Source: Myxococcales bacterium
GTDB taxonomy: Bacteria > Myxococcota_A > Polyangia > Haliangiales > Haliangiaceae
Direction of reading: 5' to 3'
DNA: 64,000 nucleotides
NCBI GenBank assembly: GCA_947483555.1
Contig: CANKMW010000003.1
Span: 62,001 to 126,000 of the forward strand
The number at the start of each line of letters is the position of its first letter. Positions within the stretch are counted from its first letter, which is position 1. A program made the translations under genes and the position numbers. Below the pieces are notes generated by a model that saw only the letters and a program-made list of their open reading frames with translations, did not search any database and was not told the DNA's origin. Positions 43,257 to 54,400 of this stretch are shown here, in pieces.

Positions 43257-46200
43257 AGCGCACCGTGGCCATCCCGGTGTTCGAGCGCAAGGTCGAAGGT
43301 CACCTGCGCTGGTGGCCGCTGGTGCCGTGGGATCACGGCCTGGTGTTCGCCAGCAAGAGCGAGGTCCGCCTGCGTGAGGACGTGAGCCGGCTGGTGCGCG
43401 AGCACATGCGCACACTGGCCCCGGTCGACCAGGAGCTGTGGGACGCCCACCCCGGTCAGCGCCTGCACCACGTCCACCTCGATCTCACCGTGCGCGGCGC
43501 CACGCCGGTGAAGGTGTCGGGGCGGTTCCCGTTCGTGGTCGAGCCGCGCTGGTTCACCGAGGACGCGCAGCGGCTGTGCGCGTTTCACCCGCTGGCGCCC
43601 GGCGCGTGGTTCGACGCCGCCGATCTGCACGAGGTCGAGGAGCTGGCGCCGCACTTCGCGCGCCGGGCCTGGAAGGGGCACGGCGAGGTCGAGCTGGACG
43701 CGCGGCGGACGGTCGGCAAGGAGCGGCTGCTGACGCTGTCGTTCACGGTCGATCCCGAGACCTTGCTCGACAAGGTCCAGGCGGCGAAGAAGGAGCGTCC
43801 GCGGGCCGGGCTCGGCGGCGGCGCGCGCCGGGTGCTGGCCAGGCTCGGCGTCGATCAGACCGATCGCGCCATCGACGGCACGCTGCCGACCGGCGTGGCG
43901 CGCGAACCGTATCGGGCCCAGCTCGGTCGGGTGCTGGGCGGGGCGCGGCCGCGATCCACGGTGCTGGTCGGTCGTCCGGGGTCCGGACGTTCGACCTTGA
44001 TCGCGCGCTGGGTCGCCGATCGCCTCGAGGAGGACGGCTGGTATCTGCACCGCAACGCCGACCACATCCACCGGGTGTGGCGGCTGTCGGGCAAGCGCCT
44101 GGTCGCCGGCATGTCGTACCTGGGCGACTGGGAGGCGCGGCTGCTGTCGGTGGTCGAGGAGGCCCGCGAGCACAAGGGCATCCTGTGGTTCGACGACCTG
44201 CACCTGTTCGGCCGCTTCGGCGTCACCCGCCAGTCGGAGCGCAGCTTCGCCGACTTCTTTCGCGGCCCGGTGCAGCGCGGCGAGGTGGTGGTGATCGGCA
44301 CCTCGACCCGCGAGCAGCTGGCCCGGCTCGAGGACGACGCGCCGTCGTTCGCCGGCCTGTTCACGCGCATCGCGGTCGAGCCCACCGCGGCCGCCGAGAC
44401 CGCGGCGCTGGCGCTGGCCGAGACCCGTCGGCTCGAGGCCGAGCGACCGATCGAGCTCCATCCGTTCCTGCCCCGCACCGTGATCGAGCTGGCCGGCGCG
44501 CTGTTCCCGTGGACCGCGATGCCGGGGGCGGCCATCGACCTGCTGCGCAAGCTGGTGGTGGCGCACGCGCCGGTGGCGGCGGCTGGCAAGGCCGGCGCCG
44601 AGCCGACCATGCTCGAGCCCGCCGACGCGGTGGCGCTGGCGGCCCGCGAGACCGGGCTGCCCGAGCACCTGATCCGCCTCGACGCCGCGCTCGATCCGGC
44701 CACCGTCGAGGCCCACTTCGCCGCGCGCGTGATCGGCCAGGAGGAGGCCACCGCGTGCGCCGCCGAGCTGGTGGTCAAGATGCGCGCCGGGCTGGTCGAC
44801 GCGGCGCGGCCGCTCGGCGTCTACCTGTTCACCGGGCCGACCGGGACCGGCAAGACCGAGCTGGCGACCGCGCTCGCCGAGTACCTGTACGGCGACGCCC
44901 GTCGCCTGCTGCGCTTCGACATGAGCGAGCTGTCGGGCGGCGACGCGGTGGCGCGCCTGATCGGCGACCGCTTCAACCCCGAGGGCCTGCTCACCCAGCG
45001 CATCCGCGAACAGCCGTTCGCGATCGTGTTGCTCGACGAGATCGAGAAGGCGCACCCGTCGGTGCTCGCGCTCCTGCTCCAGCTCTTCGATGAAGGTCGG
45101 CTGACCGACGCCGCCGGCGACGTGGCCAGCTTCCGCCACGCCGCGATCGTCATGACGTCGAACCTGGGCGCGCGCGCGGCGGCGCCGATCGGGTTCGGCG
45201 ACGGCACCGCGGCGGTGCTGGGCGAGATCGCCAAGGCGGTGCGCGAGTTCTTCCCGCCCGAGCTGTGGAACCGCATCGATCGCGTGGTCCGGTTCAAGCC
45301 GCTGACCCCCGAGGTCGCGGCCCGCGTCGTCGACAAGGAGCTGGCCAAGCTGCTGGCGCGGCGCGGCTTGCGCGAACGCAACGTCTTCGTCTACGCCGGC
45401 CGCCTGCTGCGCGAGCGGGCGGTGGCGCAGGCCTTCGACCCTCGCTACGGCGCGCGCACGGTCAAGCGCTGGCTCGAGGACCAGGTGGCGTCGGCCCTGG
45501 CCGACGCGCTGGCGACGGCGCCGCCGGCGCGCCTGATGGTGGCCCGGCTGCGCGACGACGCCGGCAACGTCGCGGTCGATCTGGAGACCCTGCCCGAGGC
45601 GCGGCCGCTGCCCGGCGAGTTCCCGCTGGCGGCGTGGCGCGAGCTGTCGGCGGCGGCCCTGGTGCCGCACACCGAGACCATGGCCGCCGCGCTCGACCAC
45701 GTGCTCGATGGCGACCCGCTGGCGGCCCAGGAGGACGCGGCGCGGACCAGCGCCCGCGCCGCCGACGTCCGCTACTTCGTCGAGAGCTACCGCGACGAGC
45801 TGGGCAAGCTGCGCACGGCGCTGGCCGGCGAGCGTCGGACCACGCGGCCGTCGCGGCGCAAGCTCGAGGACTCCGATGACGAGCTCACCCACGACCTCGA
45901 GGCGTTCGCGCGCGAGACCATCACCCAGCCGTGGAGTTACCGCGGCGGCGTCGAACAGGTGCGGCGCTTCGATCGCCGCAGCGTGGCCGGTGCGCAGCAC
46001 CGCGCGCTCGATCAGGGCGCGGCGCTGATCGCGCTGGCCCGGGCCCGCCTGTACGTCGATCACGTCGGCGCGCTCGCCGATCCCGATGCCCACGCCATCA
46101 CGGTCCAGCTGTCGACGGTCGGGGCGGCGCGCGGCGCGGGCTGGGACGCGATCGGGTTCGCCCTGACCCGGTGGGTCGACGTCGCCGCCAGCTGCGTGCC

Positions 46201-46644
46201 GGGCGGCGCGATCGTCGACGGCGTGACCGCCAAGGCGAGCCACGCCCACCTGCTGGTGCGCGAGCTGCTGTCGGGGCCGGCGCTGGCCGCCGAGCACGGC
46301 TCGCACGTCTTCCAGTCGCTGTCGGGAGAGCCCGAGATCGTCCGGGTCGCGATCGCGGCCGGGGCCAGCGAGCCGAAGGCGGCGGCCGCCGTCCACCGCG
46401 ATGCGCTGACCGCCCACGAGGCCGCGGTGGCCGCCGACGCGGCGACGGCGCCCAATCCCGAGCCGCTGTTGCCGGTGGTGCGCGCCATCAGCTACACGCC
46501 GCCGCGTCGCGTCGGCGAGCCGGTGATCGCCGAGGTCGAAGACTTCGTCACCGGCTTCGCGGCCCGGGTCACGGCGCCGACCCTGGCCGAGGTCATCCAC
46601 CACTGCTGGCACGTGCGCTGGAGCCAGACCGCGGCGGGCCGGCG

Positions 46645-46648
<4 letters not shown>
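43253..46648 (+). CDS. ClpA-like tandem AAA+ protein 2 with diverged PCRF-like tail
   Basis: 1131 residues. GTG overlaps the previous stop as GTGA. A different beta-rich N-terminal domain precedes D1, whose Walker A reads 'GRPGSGRST' (Arg for the essential Lys) and whose Walker B is 'ILWFDDLHLF'; D1 is probably non-catalytic. D2 is intact: 'GPTGTGKTELATALAE', 'IVLLDEIEKAHPSV', 'PPELWNRID', sensor-2 'YGARTVKRW'. 'PIGFGDG' lies at the ClpP-contact position. The C-terminal ~200 residues ('LALAAEHGSH'-like strand in 'GPALAAEHGSHVFQSLSG') align by eye with the PCRF-like tail of protein 1. Confidence 0.85.
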
Positions 46649-48918
<2,270 letters not shown>

Positions 48919-48939
48919 CGAAGTCGTCGACCGCCCAGA

Positions 48940-49023
48940 CGAGCCGACGAACACCACGTCGTTCGCGAGTGGTCCGAGGCGTCGCGCGACCGCGATCAGC
49001 CACGCTTCACTCTCGTTCGACAC
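48940..49023 (-). pseudogene. N-terminal fragment of a nucleotidyltransferase-type partner gene
   Basis: From GTG at 49023 the sequence reads 'VSNESEAWLIAVARRLGPLA' and 'NDVVFVG', the start of the widespread nucleotidyltransferase-like proteins encoded next to HTH genes of the neighbouring type. Just after 'FVG' the family's Gly-rich catalytic start is lost and unrelated sequence continues to the end of the AAA+ operon. About 90% of the gene is missing. The start overlaps the end of the HTH gene by 17 nt, as expected for an intact pair. Confidence 0.6.
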
Positions 49024-49543
49024 CAAGCACCTTCGGCAGGAGCGATACGGCCAGGTTGCGCTCACGCGCGCGGCCACCTCGGATCGCGTCGATCAACGCC
49101 ATCGCGTCGTAGAACCTGGAGTCACGCGCGGAGGCGATCGGCACGCAGCGGTGGAGCGGCTCGAACGATTCCCCGCGTGTAGCGCCGTCGGGTGTCGGCC
49201 ACACTGGCGGCAGGTCGGTTCCAGCGGCGATCTTCTTGGCGAGAATCGGCGCAGCGTGCGAGGTCGGCACGCCGCGGGTCGCGCGTCCGCGCGAAGGGAC
49301 CATCATATACTTGAGGCCATGAACCAGCAGCTCGACGAGGGCGGCGCGATGCGGTCGATACCGTGCGCGGCCCTGCTCCGGATCGATGATCAAGAGGCTG
49401 GCCGCGGCGGCCTGCCGAACGGCGCGGAACACCTGTGCGTTGTCCATCCCGAGGTGCTGGACCATCTCGGCGATCGTCCACCGCTCGGTGTCGAGCACCG
49501 CCGCCTTCACGGCGACGACCACGTCGAGCGGCTTCAGCAGCAT
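49007..49543 (-). CDS. Winged-helix regulator, probable antitoxin-like partner of a lost nucleotidyltransferase
   Basis: 178 residues. The N-terminal ~75 residues form a winged helix: 'WTIAEMVQHLGMDNAQVFRA', 'VRQAAAASLLII', then 'ALVELLVHGLKYMMV'. The C-terminal half has conserved blocks 'RGVPTSHAAPILAKKI', 'LPPVWPTPDGATRGESFEPL' and 'IDAIRGGRARERNLA'. This protein type is often followed by a nucleotidyltransferase-like gene, of which only the first ~27 codons remain downstream. It probably binds the palindrome directly in front of its ATG. Function otherwise unknown. Confidence 0.7.
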   Translation of the reverse strand: MLLKPLDVVVAVKAAVLDTERWTIAEMVQHLGMDNAQVFRAVRQAAAASLLIIDPEQGRARYRPHRAALVELLVHGLKYMMVPSRGRATRGVPTSHAAPILAKKIAAGTDLPPVWPTPDGATRGESFEPLHRCVPIASARDSRFYDAMALIDAIRGGRARERNLAVSLLPKVLGVERE

Positions 49544-49546
49544 CCA

Positions 49547-49572
49547 TATTTCATATTTCAGAATATGAAATA
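49547..49572. promoter_or_regulatory. Palindromic operator in front of the HTH gene
   Basis: An 11-bp inverted repeat (arms 49547-49557 and 49562-49572, core ATTTCATATT/AATATGAAAT) with a 4-bp centre TCAG. It starts 4 bp upstream of the HTH start codon and is far more AT-rich than the window. Position and symmetry fit autorepression. Confidence 0.65.
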
Positions 49573-49595
49573 CAGCAAGACATTAGCTTAGATAG

Positions 49596-49620
49596 TGGAG
49601 GCGCCGGGAGTCGAACCCGC
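49596..49620 (-). other. tmRNA (ssrA) 3'-end fragment, candidate attachment-site scar
   Basis: On the minus strand the segment reads GCGGGTTCGACTCCCGGCG then CCTCCA: the T-arm and acceptor end of tmRNA. No matching 5' part is present within 100 bp, so it is not a gene. Integrative elements often copy the ssrA 3' end when they insert. One T-stem pair is mismatched, suggesting decay. Confidence 0.5.
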
Positions 49621-49773
49621 TGCCAACCCCGCGATGGGAATCGGCGCATCGGGCGGCACGGCGACCGACGCCCACCGCGCCCGCTTGCTGCGGTCGCATC
49701 TCGACCAGCCGCAGCTTGCCCGCTGCTCGGCGCCGGCCCGGCCCGCTGCGAGCTGCCGACCGGGATCGTCACC

Positions 49774-51078
49774 GCTCACGCCGCACCCCGCGCGTACGTC
49801 AACTGCTGGGGCACGCAGCGACTCGCGGTGCTCGATCTGACCAGCGCCAGCGTGAGCTCGGTGGTCGAGTCGGCACCGTTGCCGGCGATGGGCACGCTGC
49901 CCGACCAGATCCGCGCCGGCCGCGCGTTCTTCTTCACCGGCCGCGGACGCTGGTCGGGCAACGGCACCAGCGCGGCCGATGCGACCGAGCACGGCTCGGC
50001 GTGGTCGTCGTGCGGCACCTGTCACCCCGACGGGCTGACCGACAACCTGACCTGGATCTTCGCGGCCGGGCCGCGCCAGAGCACCTCGCTCGACGGTTCG
50101 TTCTCGCACGGCATCCCCGGCACCGTGAAGCAACGCATCTTCAACTGGACCGCGGTCATCGACGAGCTCCACGACTTCGAAACCAACGCGCGCGGGGTCT
50201 CGGGCGGCAAGGGCGCCCTCACCACCTCCGCGACGTGTGGGATCCTGGCGGCGGAGACCCGGACGTCGATCACCGGATCGGGGCTGGCCTCGCCGCCGGT
50301 GCAGGAGGTCCAGGACACCCAGGCGATGAACTGCACCACCGACTGGAACCGGGTCACCGACTTCGTGAAGGTGATCCGCCCCCCGCGCGCCCGCCGCTAC
50401 GGCGACGCCGCGTCGGTGTCCCGTGGTGCCGCGCTGTTCGGCGGCGCCGGCGGCTGCACGCACTGTCACGGCGGCGCCGGCTGGACGATCTCGAACCGCT
50501 TCTACACCCCGATCAGCCTCAACAACGGCGCCGGCGGGCTGCCGGCGCAGGCCTTCACGGCGCCGGTCACGTTCCCCCTCAGCCAGTCGTCGCCGAACAC
50601 GACCCAGATCGCGCTCCAGCACCCGAGCGCGGACAGCTTCGTGCCGACCACCATCCCGCCGCTGCAGCTCACGTGCGCGCTGCGCAACGTGGGCACCTTC
50701 GGGGTGCCGGGGTCCACCGCCACCACCGACGCGCTCGAGGTCCGGTCGACGGCCTTCATCTTCGGCGGCACCATGATGTCGACCCGCGCTCAGGGCCGCG
50801 CCGGCTACAACGTGCCGGCGCTCTACGGCCTGGCGGTGGGCGCGCCGTATCTCCACCACGGCAAGGCGGCGACGCTCGAGGAGCTGTTCACCGACCCGCT
50901 GTGGCTGCCTCACACCCAGGCCGGCAACGTGAACTTCCTCGTCGGCGGCTCGGCGGCCACCGACCGTGCCGACCTGATCAACTTCCTGCTCACGATCGAC
51001 GCGCTGACCACCGAGATCCCGGTTCCGGCCGGCTACGCCTCCGGCTGCGCCTGTCCGGGCGGCGGCGGTAGCTGCTGA
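49774..51078 (+). pseudogene. 5'-truncated dihaem cytochrome / YVTN-propeller protein
   Basis: The frame has no credible start. It enters inside a beta-propeller ('YVNCWGTQRLAVLDLTSASV') and continues with a cytochrome-c-peroxidase-like part bearing two haem sites, 'SSCGTCHPDG' and 'GCTHCHGGAG'. Distal Met/His candidates include 'GAPYLHHGKAATLEELF'. A full-length protein would have a signal peptide and several more propeller blades. The break lies within ~150 bp of the tmRNA fragment, so loss of the 5' part probably happened during an insertion or deletion there. The left limit given is approximate. Confidence 0.65.
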
Positions 51079-51123
51079 CGAGTGACCGCCCCCACGCCGC
51101 GCCATGCGCGCTATGCTTGGATC

Positions 51124-51351
51124 ATGCAGGCGCTGAAGGCACGGGTCGAGAACGGGCGGCTGAGGCTCGACGAGCCGACCGATCTCCCCGATGGCAAGGA
51201 GGTCGCCGTCGTGGTTGTCGAGGACGACGGGTTGAGTGACTCCGATCGGGCGCAGTTGCTGAAGATGATCGACGAGAGCTTCGCCGACGACGCTGCTGGC
51301 GATGTCGAGAGCTTCTCCAAGGTCATCGCCGACCTCCGCGCACAGCTGTGA
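51124..51351 (+). CDS. Antitoxin-like protein of a ParE/RelE-type pair
   Basis: 75 residues. An N-terminal strand region 'LKARVENGRLRLDEPTDLPD' resembles AF2212-type antitoxin-like DNA-binding folds, followed by an acidic helical tail ending 'FSKVIADLRAQL' that would cover the toxin. ATG at 51124 is chosen over GTG at 51082 because the domain begins there. Its stop overlaps the toxin start (GTGA). Confidence 0.75.
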   Translation: MQALKARVENGRLRLDEPTDLPDGKEVAVVVVEDDGLSDSDRAQLLKMIDESFADDAAGDVESFSKVIADLRAQL

Positions 51352-51641
51352 AATTCGAGATCTCGCGGCGAGCCCAGCGCGAGCTGGAACGCATCAATCG
51401 GTGGTGGATCGAGCACCGCGATGCCCGCGACCTGTTCGCGCGCGAACTCGGCGAGGCGGAGATCCATCTCCGCACCGCGCCCGAGAGCGAGGTATGGCGA
51501 AGGCGTGGCGACCGGCTGATCCGGCGCTGGCTGCTGCCGAAGACCGGTTATCACCTCTACTACGAGTACGACGCGACCCGCGAGCGGCTGCTGGTGCTAG
51601 CCGTCTGGGGTGCGACTCGCGGATCGTCGCCAAGGCTCTGA
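51348..51641 (+). CDS. ParE/RelE-family toxin
   Basis: 97 residues from GTG. 'FEISRRAQRELERINRWWIE' is the first strand and helices of the ParE/RelE fold; 'VWRRRGDRLIRRWLLPKTGY', 'HLYYEYDATRERLLVLAVWG' are the core strands, ending with the typical aromatic/Arg tail. Whether it acts on gyrase (ParE) or ribosomal mRNA (RelE) cannot be told. Overlap with the antitoxin indicates coupled translation. It converges with the kinase gene 72 bp away. Confidence 0.85.
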   Translation: MKFEISRRAQRELERINRWWIEHRDARDLFARELGEAEIHLRTAPESEVWRRRGDRLIRRWLLPKTGYHLYYEYDATRERLLVLAVWGATRGSSPRL

Positions 51642-51713
51642 TCGACGACCCTGACGACCGCACCGCGCGGATGAACTTCCTGCCCACGATCGCACCGTGC
51701 CAACGTCAAGCCG

Positions 51714-53171
51714 TCACGCCGCCACCCCGGCGGCGATCGCACTCGCGCGCAGCGCGAACGCCTCGGCGAGAGCCGGCTCGGTCGCCGGACGCGCATCGGG
51801 ATCGATCGCACCCAGGCGATCGAGGTGGGCCTGGACCGCGGCGGCGAGCGCCGGCGGCGCGGCGGCGAGGGTCGCGGCCGGCAGCCGGAAGTCGTCGGGG
51901 GTGCGGGCGCCGCCGAGCAGCACGTCGCGGGTCCACGGGTGGCGACCGGTGAGCATCTCGTAGAGCACGACCGCCGCTGCCCACAGATCGTCGCCGGGGC
52001 GGGGCGGCTCGCCGCGGCGCTGCTCCGGGCTCATGTACGCGAGCGTGCCCACCGCCTCGGCGGGCCGACGGCTGCGGGCGGCGGTGGCGCCGGTGGCGCC
52101 GGTGGCGTCGGGCAGGTGGGCGACGCCGAAGTCGCCGAGCATGACCTCGACGCCGGGGGTGTCGGGGTCGCGGCGGAACAGCAGATTGCCCGGCTTGACG
52201 TCGCGGTGGATGATGCCGCGGCGGTGGGCCGCCGACAGCGCGGTCAGGATCTGGCCGTGGCGCTCGAGAGTGCGGCGCAGCGGTCGCGGGCCGCGTTCGC
52301 GCAGCAGCTCGCGCAGCGTGCCGCCGGCGGCGAGCTCGAGCACGATGCGGCGCGCCTTCTCCTCGAGATCGAGCACGGCGACGACGTTGGGATGGCGCAA
52401 CGAGGCCATCACCCGCGCCTCGTGAAAGAAGCGGGCCAGCGCCTCCTGCTGCTGGGCCGCCGCCAGGTGGGGGTGGAGCAGCTTGATGGCGACGTCGCGC
52501 TCGAGCTCGGCGTCGCGCGCCAGGTACACCACGCCGGCCGCGCCGCGACCCAGCTCGCGCACCAGGCGGTAGCGGGCGCCGCCGGCGACGCCGACCACGT
52601 CGGCGCCGGCGATGGTCTCGCCGGCGGCCGGCGCGTCGAGGCCGCGCGCCGCGCGCAGCCGCTCGACCCGGGTGCGCACGTTGGGGTAGTCGAGATCGCG
52701 GGCCAGCACCGCCTCGTAGTGACGGAGCGCCACCACGTCGTCGCCGTGCTTGCGGTGGTGCTCGGCGAGCAGGTAGTGGGCGCGCACCACGTGCGGCGCG
52801 CTGGCGGTCAGCGCTTCGAGGTGGACCAGGCCGCGCTCGAGCTCGCGCCGCTCGTCGAGCCGCTCGACCAGCCGCGCCCGCAAGGTCGCCACCGCGGGCT
52901 CGGCCGCGCCAGGATGGGCGATCAGCTTCTCCAGCCACTCGGTGGCCAGCCGTTCGTGGCCGCGCTGCCACAGGCTGTCGATGCGGGCCAGGGTGTCGGG
53001 CGCCGCCAGCTCGTCGAGCCGCTGGCCATCACCGGCCGCGACCACGAGCTGTTCGAGCCAGGTGTCGTCCTCGTCGCGCAGCACCACCGGCTCGGGCGCC
53101 GGTGCCGGCACCGCGGTGGTTGGCCGCCGGCGGCGGAACAGGCGAGCGAAGAAGCCGCGATCGTCGCTCAC
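51714..53171 (-). CDS. Ser/Thr protein kinase with N-terminal helical (TPR-like) region
   Basis: 485 residues from GTG. The first ~190 residues form TPR-like helices. The kinase domain (~200-455) has 'RELGRGAAGVVYLARD', 'VAIKLLHPHL' (Lys), 'GIIHRDVKPGNLLFRR' (catalytic loop), 'MLGDFGVAHL' and 'LAYMSPEQRRGEPP', so it should be active. No membrane segment: cytoplasmic. The start lies 1 bp after the FHA gene's stop, giving an FHA-kinase operon in which the FHA protein is a likely phosphothreonine partner. Confidence 0.88.
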   Translation of the reverse strand: MSDDRGFFARLFRRRRPTTAVPAPAPEPVVLRDEDDTWLEQLVVAAGDGQRLDELAAPDTLARIDSLWQRGHERLATEWLEKLIAHPGAAEPAVATLRARLVERLDERRELERGLVHLEALTASAPHVVRAHYLLAEHHRKHGDDVVALRHYEAVLARDLDYPNVRTRVERLRAARGLDAPAAGETIAGADVVGVAGGARYRLVRELGRGAAGVVYLARDAELERDVAIKLLHPHLAAAQQQEALARFFHEARVMASLRHPNVVAVLDLEEKARRIVLELAAGGTLRELLRERGPRPLRRTLERHGQILTALSAAHRRGIIHRDVKPGNLLFRRDPDTPGVEVMLGDFGVAHLPDATGATGATAARSRRPAEAVGTLAYMSPEQRRGEPPRPGDDLWAAAVVLYEMLTGRHPWTRDVLLGGARTPDDFRLPAATLAAAPPALAAAVQAHLDRLGAIDPDARPATEPALAEAFALRASAIAAGVAA

Positions 53172-53172
53172 G

Positions 53173-54363
53173 TCACGCCACCACGTCGATCTCGGTACCG
53201 TCGATGACCACGACGTCGCCGGCCAGCAGCTGGGCGCGGCCGTGGGCGATCACGCCATCGCCGATCCGGAACGTGCCGGCGGCGCGGCCCAGCCACGGCC
53301 GCCCGTCGGCGAAGATCAGATCGCACGCCAGGCCGTGCGGGGTCAGATCGATGCGCTCGCCGGGCCGCGCCGCCACCAGGGTGCGACCGCGATCGATCCC
53401 GTTCTGGACCGTCAGCGCCAGCGTCGGCGGCTCGCCGCCGACCGCGAACTCGATGCGGCAGTCCTCGCCCAGCTCGAGCACGCCATGATCGGCGAGCGGC
53501 ACCGTGCCGGCGATGGGCAGGCCGCCGATCAGGGTGCCGTTGCGCGAGCCGGCGTCGCGGACGGCGAAGCGCGGCGACTCGGCGAGCTCGATCTCGGCGT
53601 GGCGGCGCGACACCCCGCCAGCGCGCAGCGGCAGGTCGCACAGCGCGTCGCGGCCGAGGCCGATCAGCGGCCCGGCGCTGGCCACGATCCCGACCCCGCC
53701 GCCGCGCGGGCGGAGCTCGACCTTGCCCGCCGTGATCAGGCGGGCCAGCAGATCGTCGAGCAGGCGGCGACGATCGCGGCTCGGCGCCAGCTCGAGGCAG
53801 CGCTCGAGCGCGGCGCGAGCATCGTCGCGGCGGCCGAGCCGCAGGTGCAGCTCGTAGTCGGCGAACTCCTCGCGGGCCTGGTGATCGCTGTGGTTGTGCT
53901 GTTCGTCCTGCGCCAGCGCCGACTCCATCTGCTCGACGAGGCCGCCGCCCGAGTAGGCCTGCGCCGCGCCCTGGAAGTCGGCGAGCTGCTCGAGCGCCTG
54001 GCCGGCATCGCGGTGCTCGCCGCCGGCGAGCAGGAGCGCCGCCGCCTCGCGCACCTTGTCGTGATCGCGCGCCGTGGCCACGCCTTCGGAGGTCGCCTTG
54101 GCCAGCAGCGCGCGGCCGAGCGCCGACGAGGCCAGCTTCTTGAGCGCCGGGTCATCGCCGGCCCAGTGCAGGGCATCGCGCAGGGCGGCGATCTCGGCGA
54201 CCCGGTCGCCGGCGCGGGCGGCGCGCGCCAGGTGCATGCGCACCGCGGCCTCGAAGTCGCCGGCCAGCGCGTAGTGCTGGGCCGCGGCCTCGGCATTGCC
54301 GGCCGCCTCGGCGGTGCGCGCCGCGCGGTAATCGGCCGAGAGCCAGCGGCGCAGGATGCTCAT
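53173..54363 (-). CDS. TPR/FHA-domain protein
   Basis: 396 residues. TPR-like helices fill the first ~220 residues. An FHA domain follows at ~225-310: 'LIGLGRDALCDLPLRAGGVS', 'RRHAEIEL' and 'VRDAGSRNGTLIGGLPI' contain the Gly-Arg, Ser-Arg-His and Asn-Gly residues that bind phosphothreonine. A second FHA-like beta region ('FRIGDGVIAHGRAQLLAGDV') lies at the end but lacks the core motif. It probably recruits a phosphorylated kinase or substrate, plausibly the kinase encoded next to it. Confidence 0.85.
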   Translation of the reverse strand: MSILRRWLSADYRAARTAEAAGNAEAAAQHYALAGDFEAAVRMHLARAARAGDRVAEIAALRDALHWAGDDPALKKLASSALGRALLAKATSEGVATARDHDKVREAAALLLAGGEHRDAGQALEQLADFQGAAQAYSGGGLVEQMESALAQDEQHNHSDHQAREEFADYELHLRLGRRDDARAALERCLELAPSRDRRRLLDDLLARLITAGKVELRPRGGGVGIVASAGPLIGLGRDALCDLPLRAGGVSRRHAEIELAESPRFAVRDAGSRNGTLIGGLPIAGTVPLADHGVLELGEDCRIEFAVGGEPPTLALTVQNGIDRGRTLVAARPGERIDLTPHGLACDLIFADGRPWLGRAAGTFRIGDGVIAHGRAQLLAGDVVVIDGTEIDVVA

Positions 54364-54400
54364 GACGTCGAGATCCGCATGATAGCCCGCGGGCGGCGGC

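Noticed and set aside
49591..49680. Complete tRNA or tmRNA gene on the minus strand
   Set aside because: Only the T-arm and acceptor 3' strand are present; no pairing 5' acceptor sequence is found nearby.
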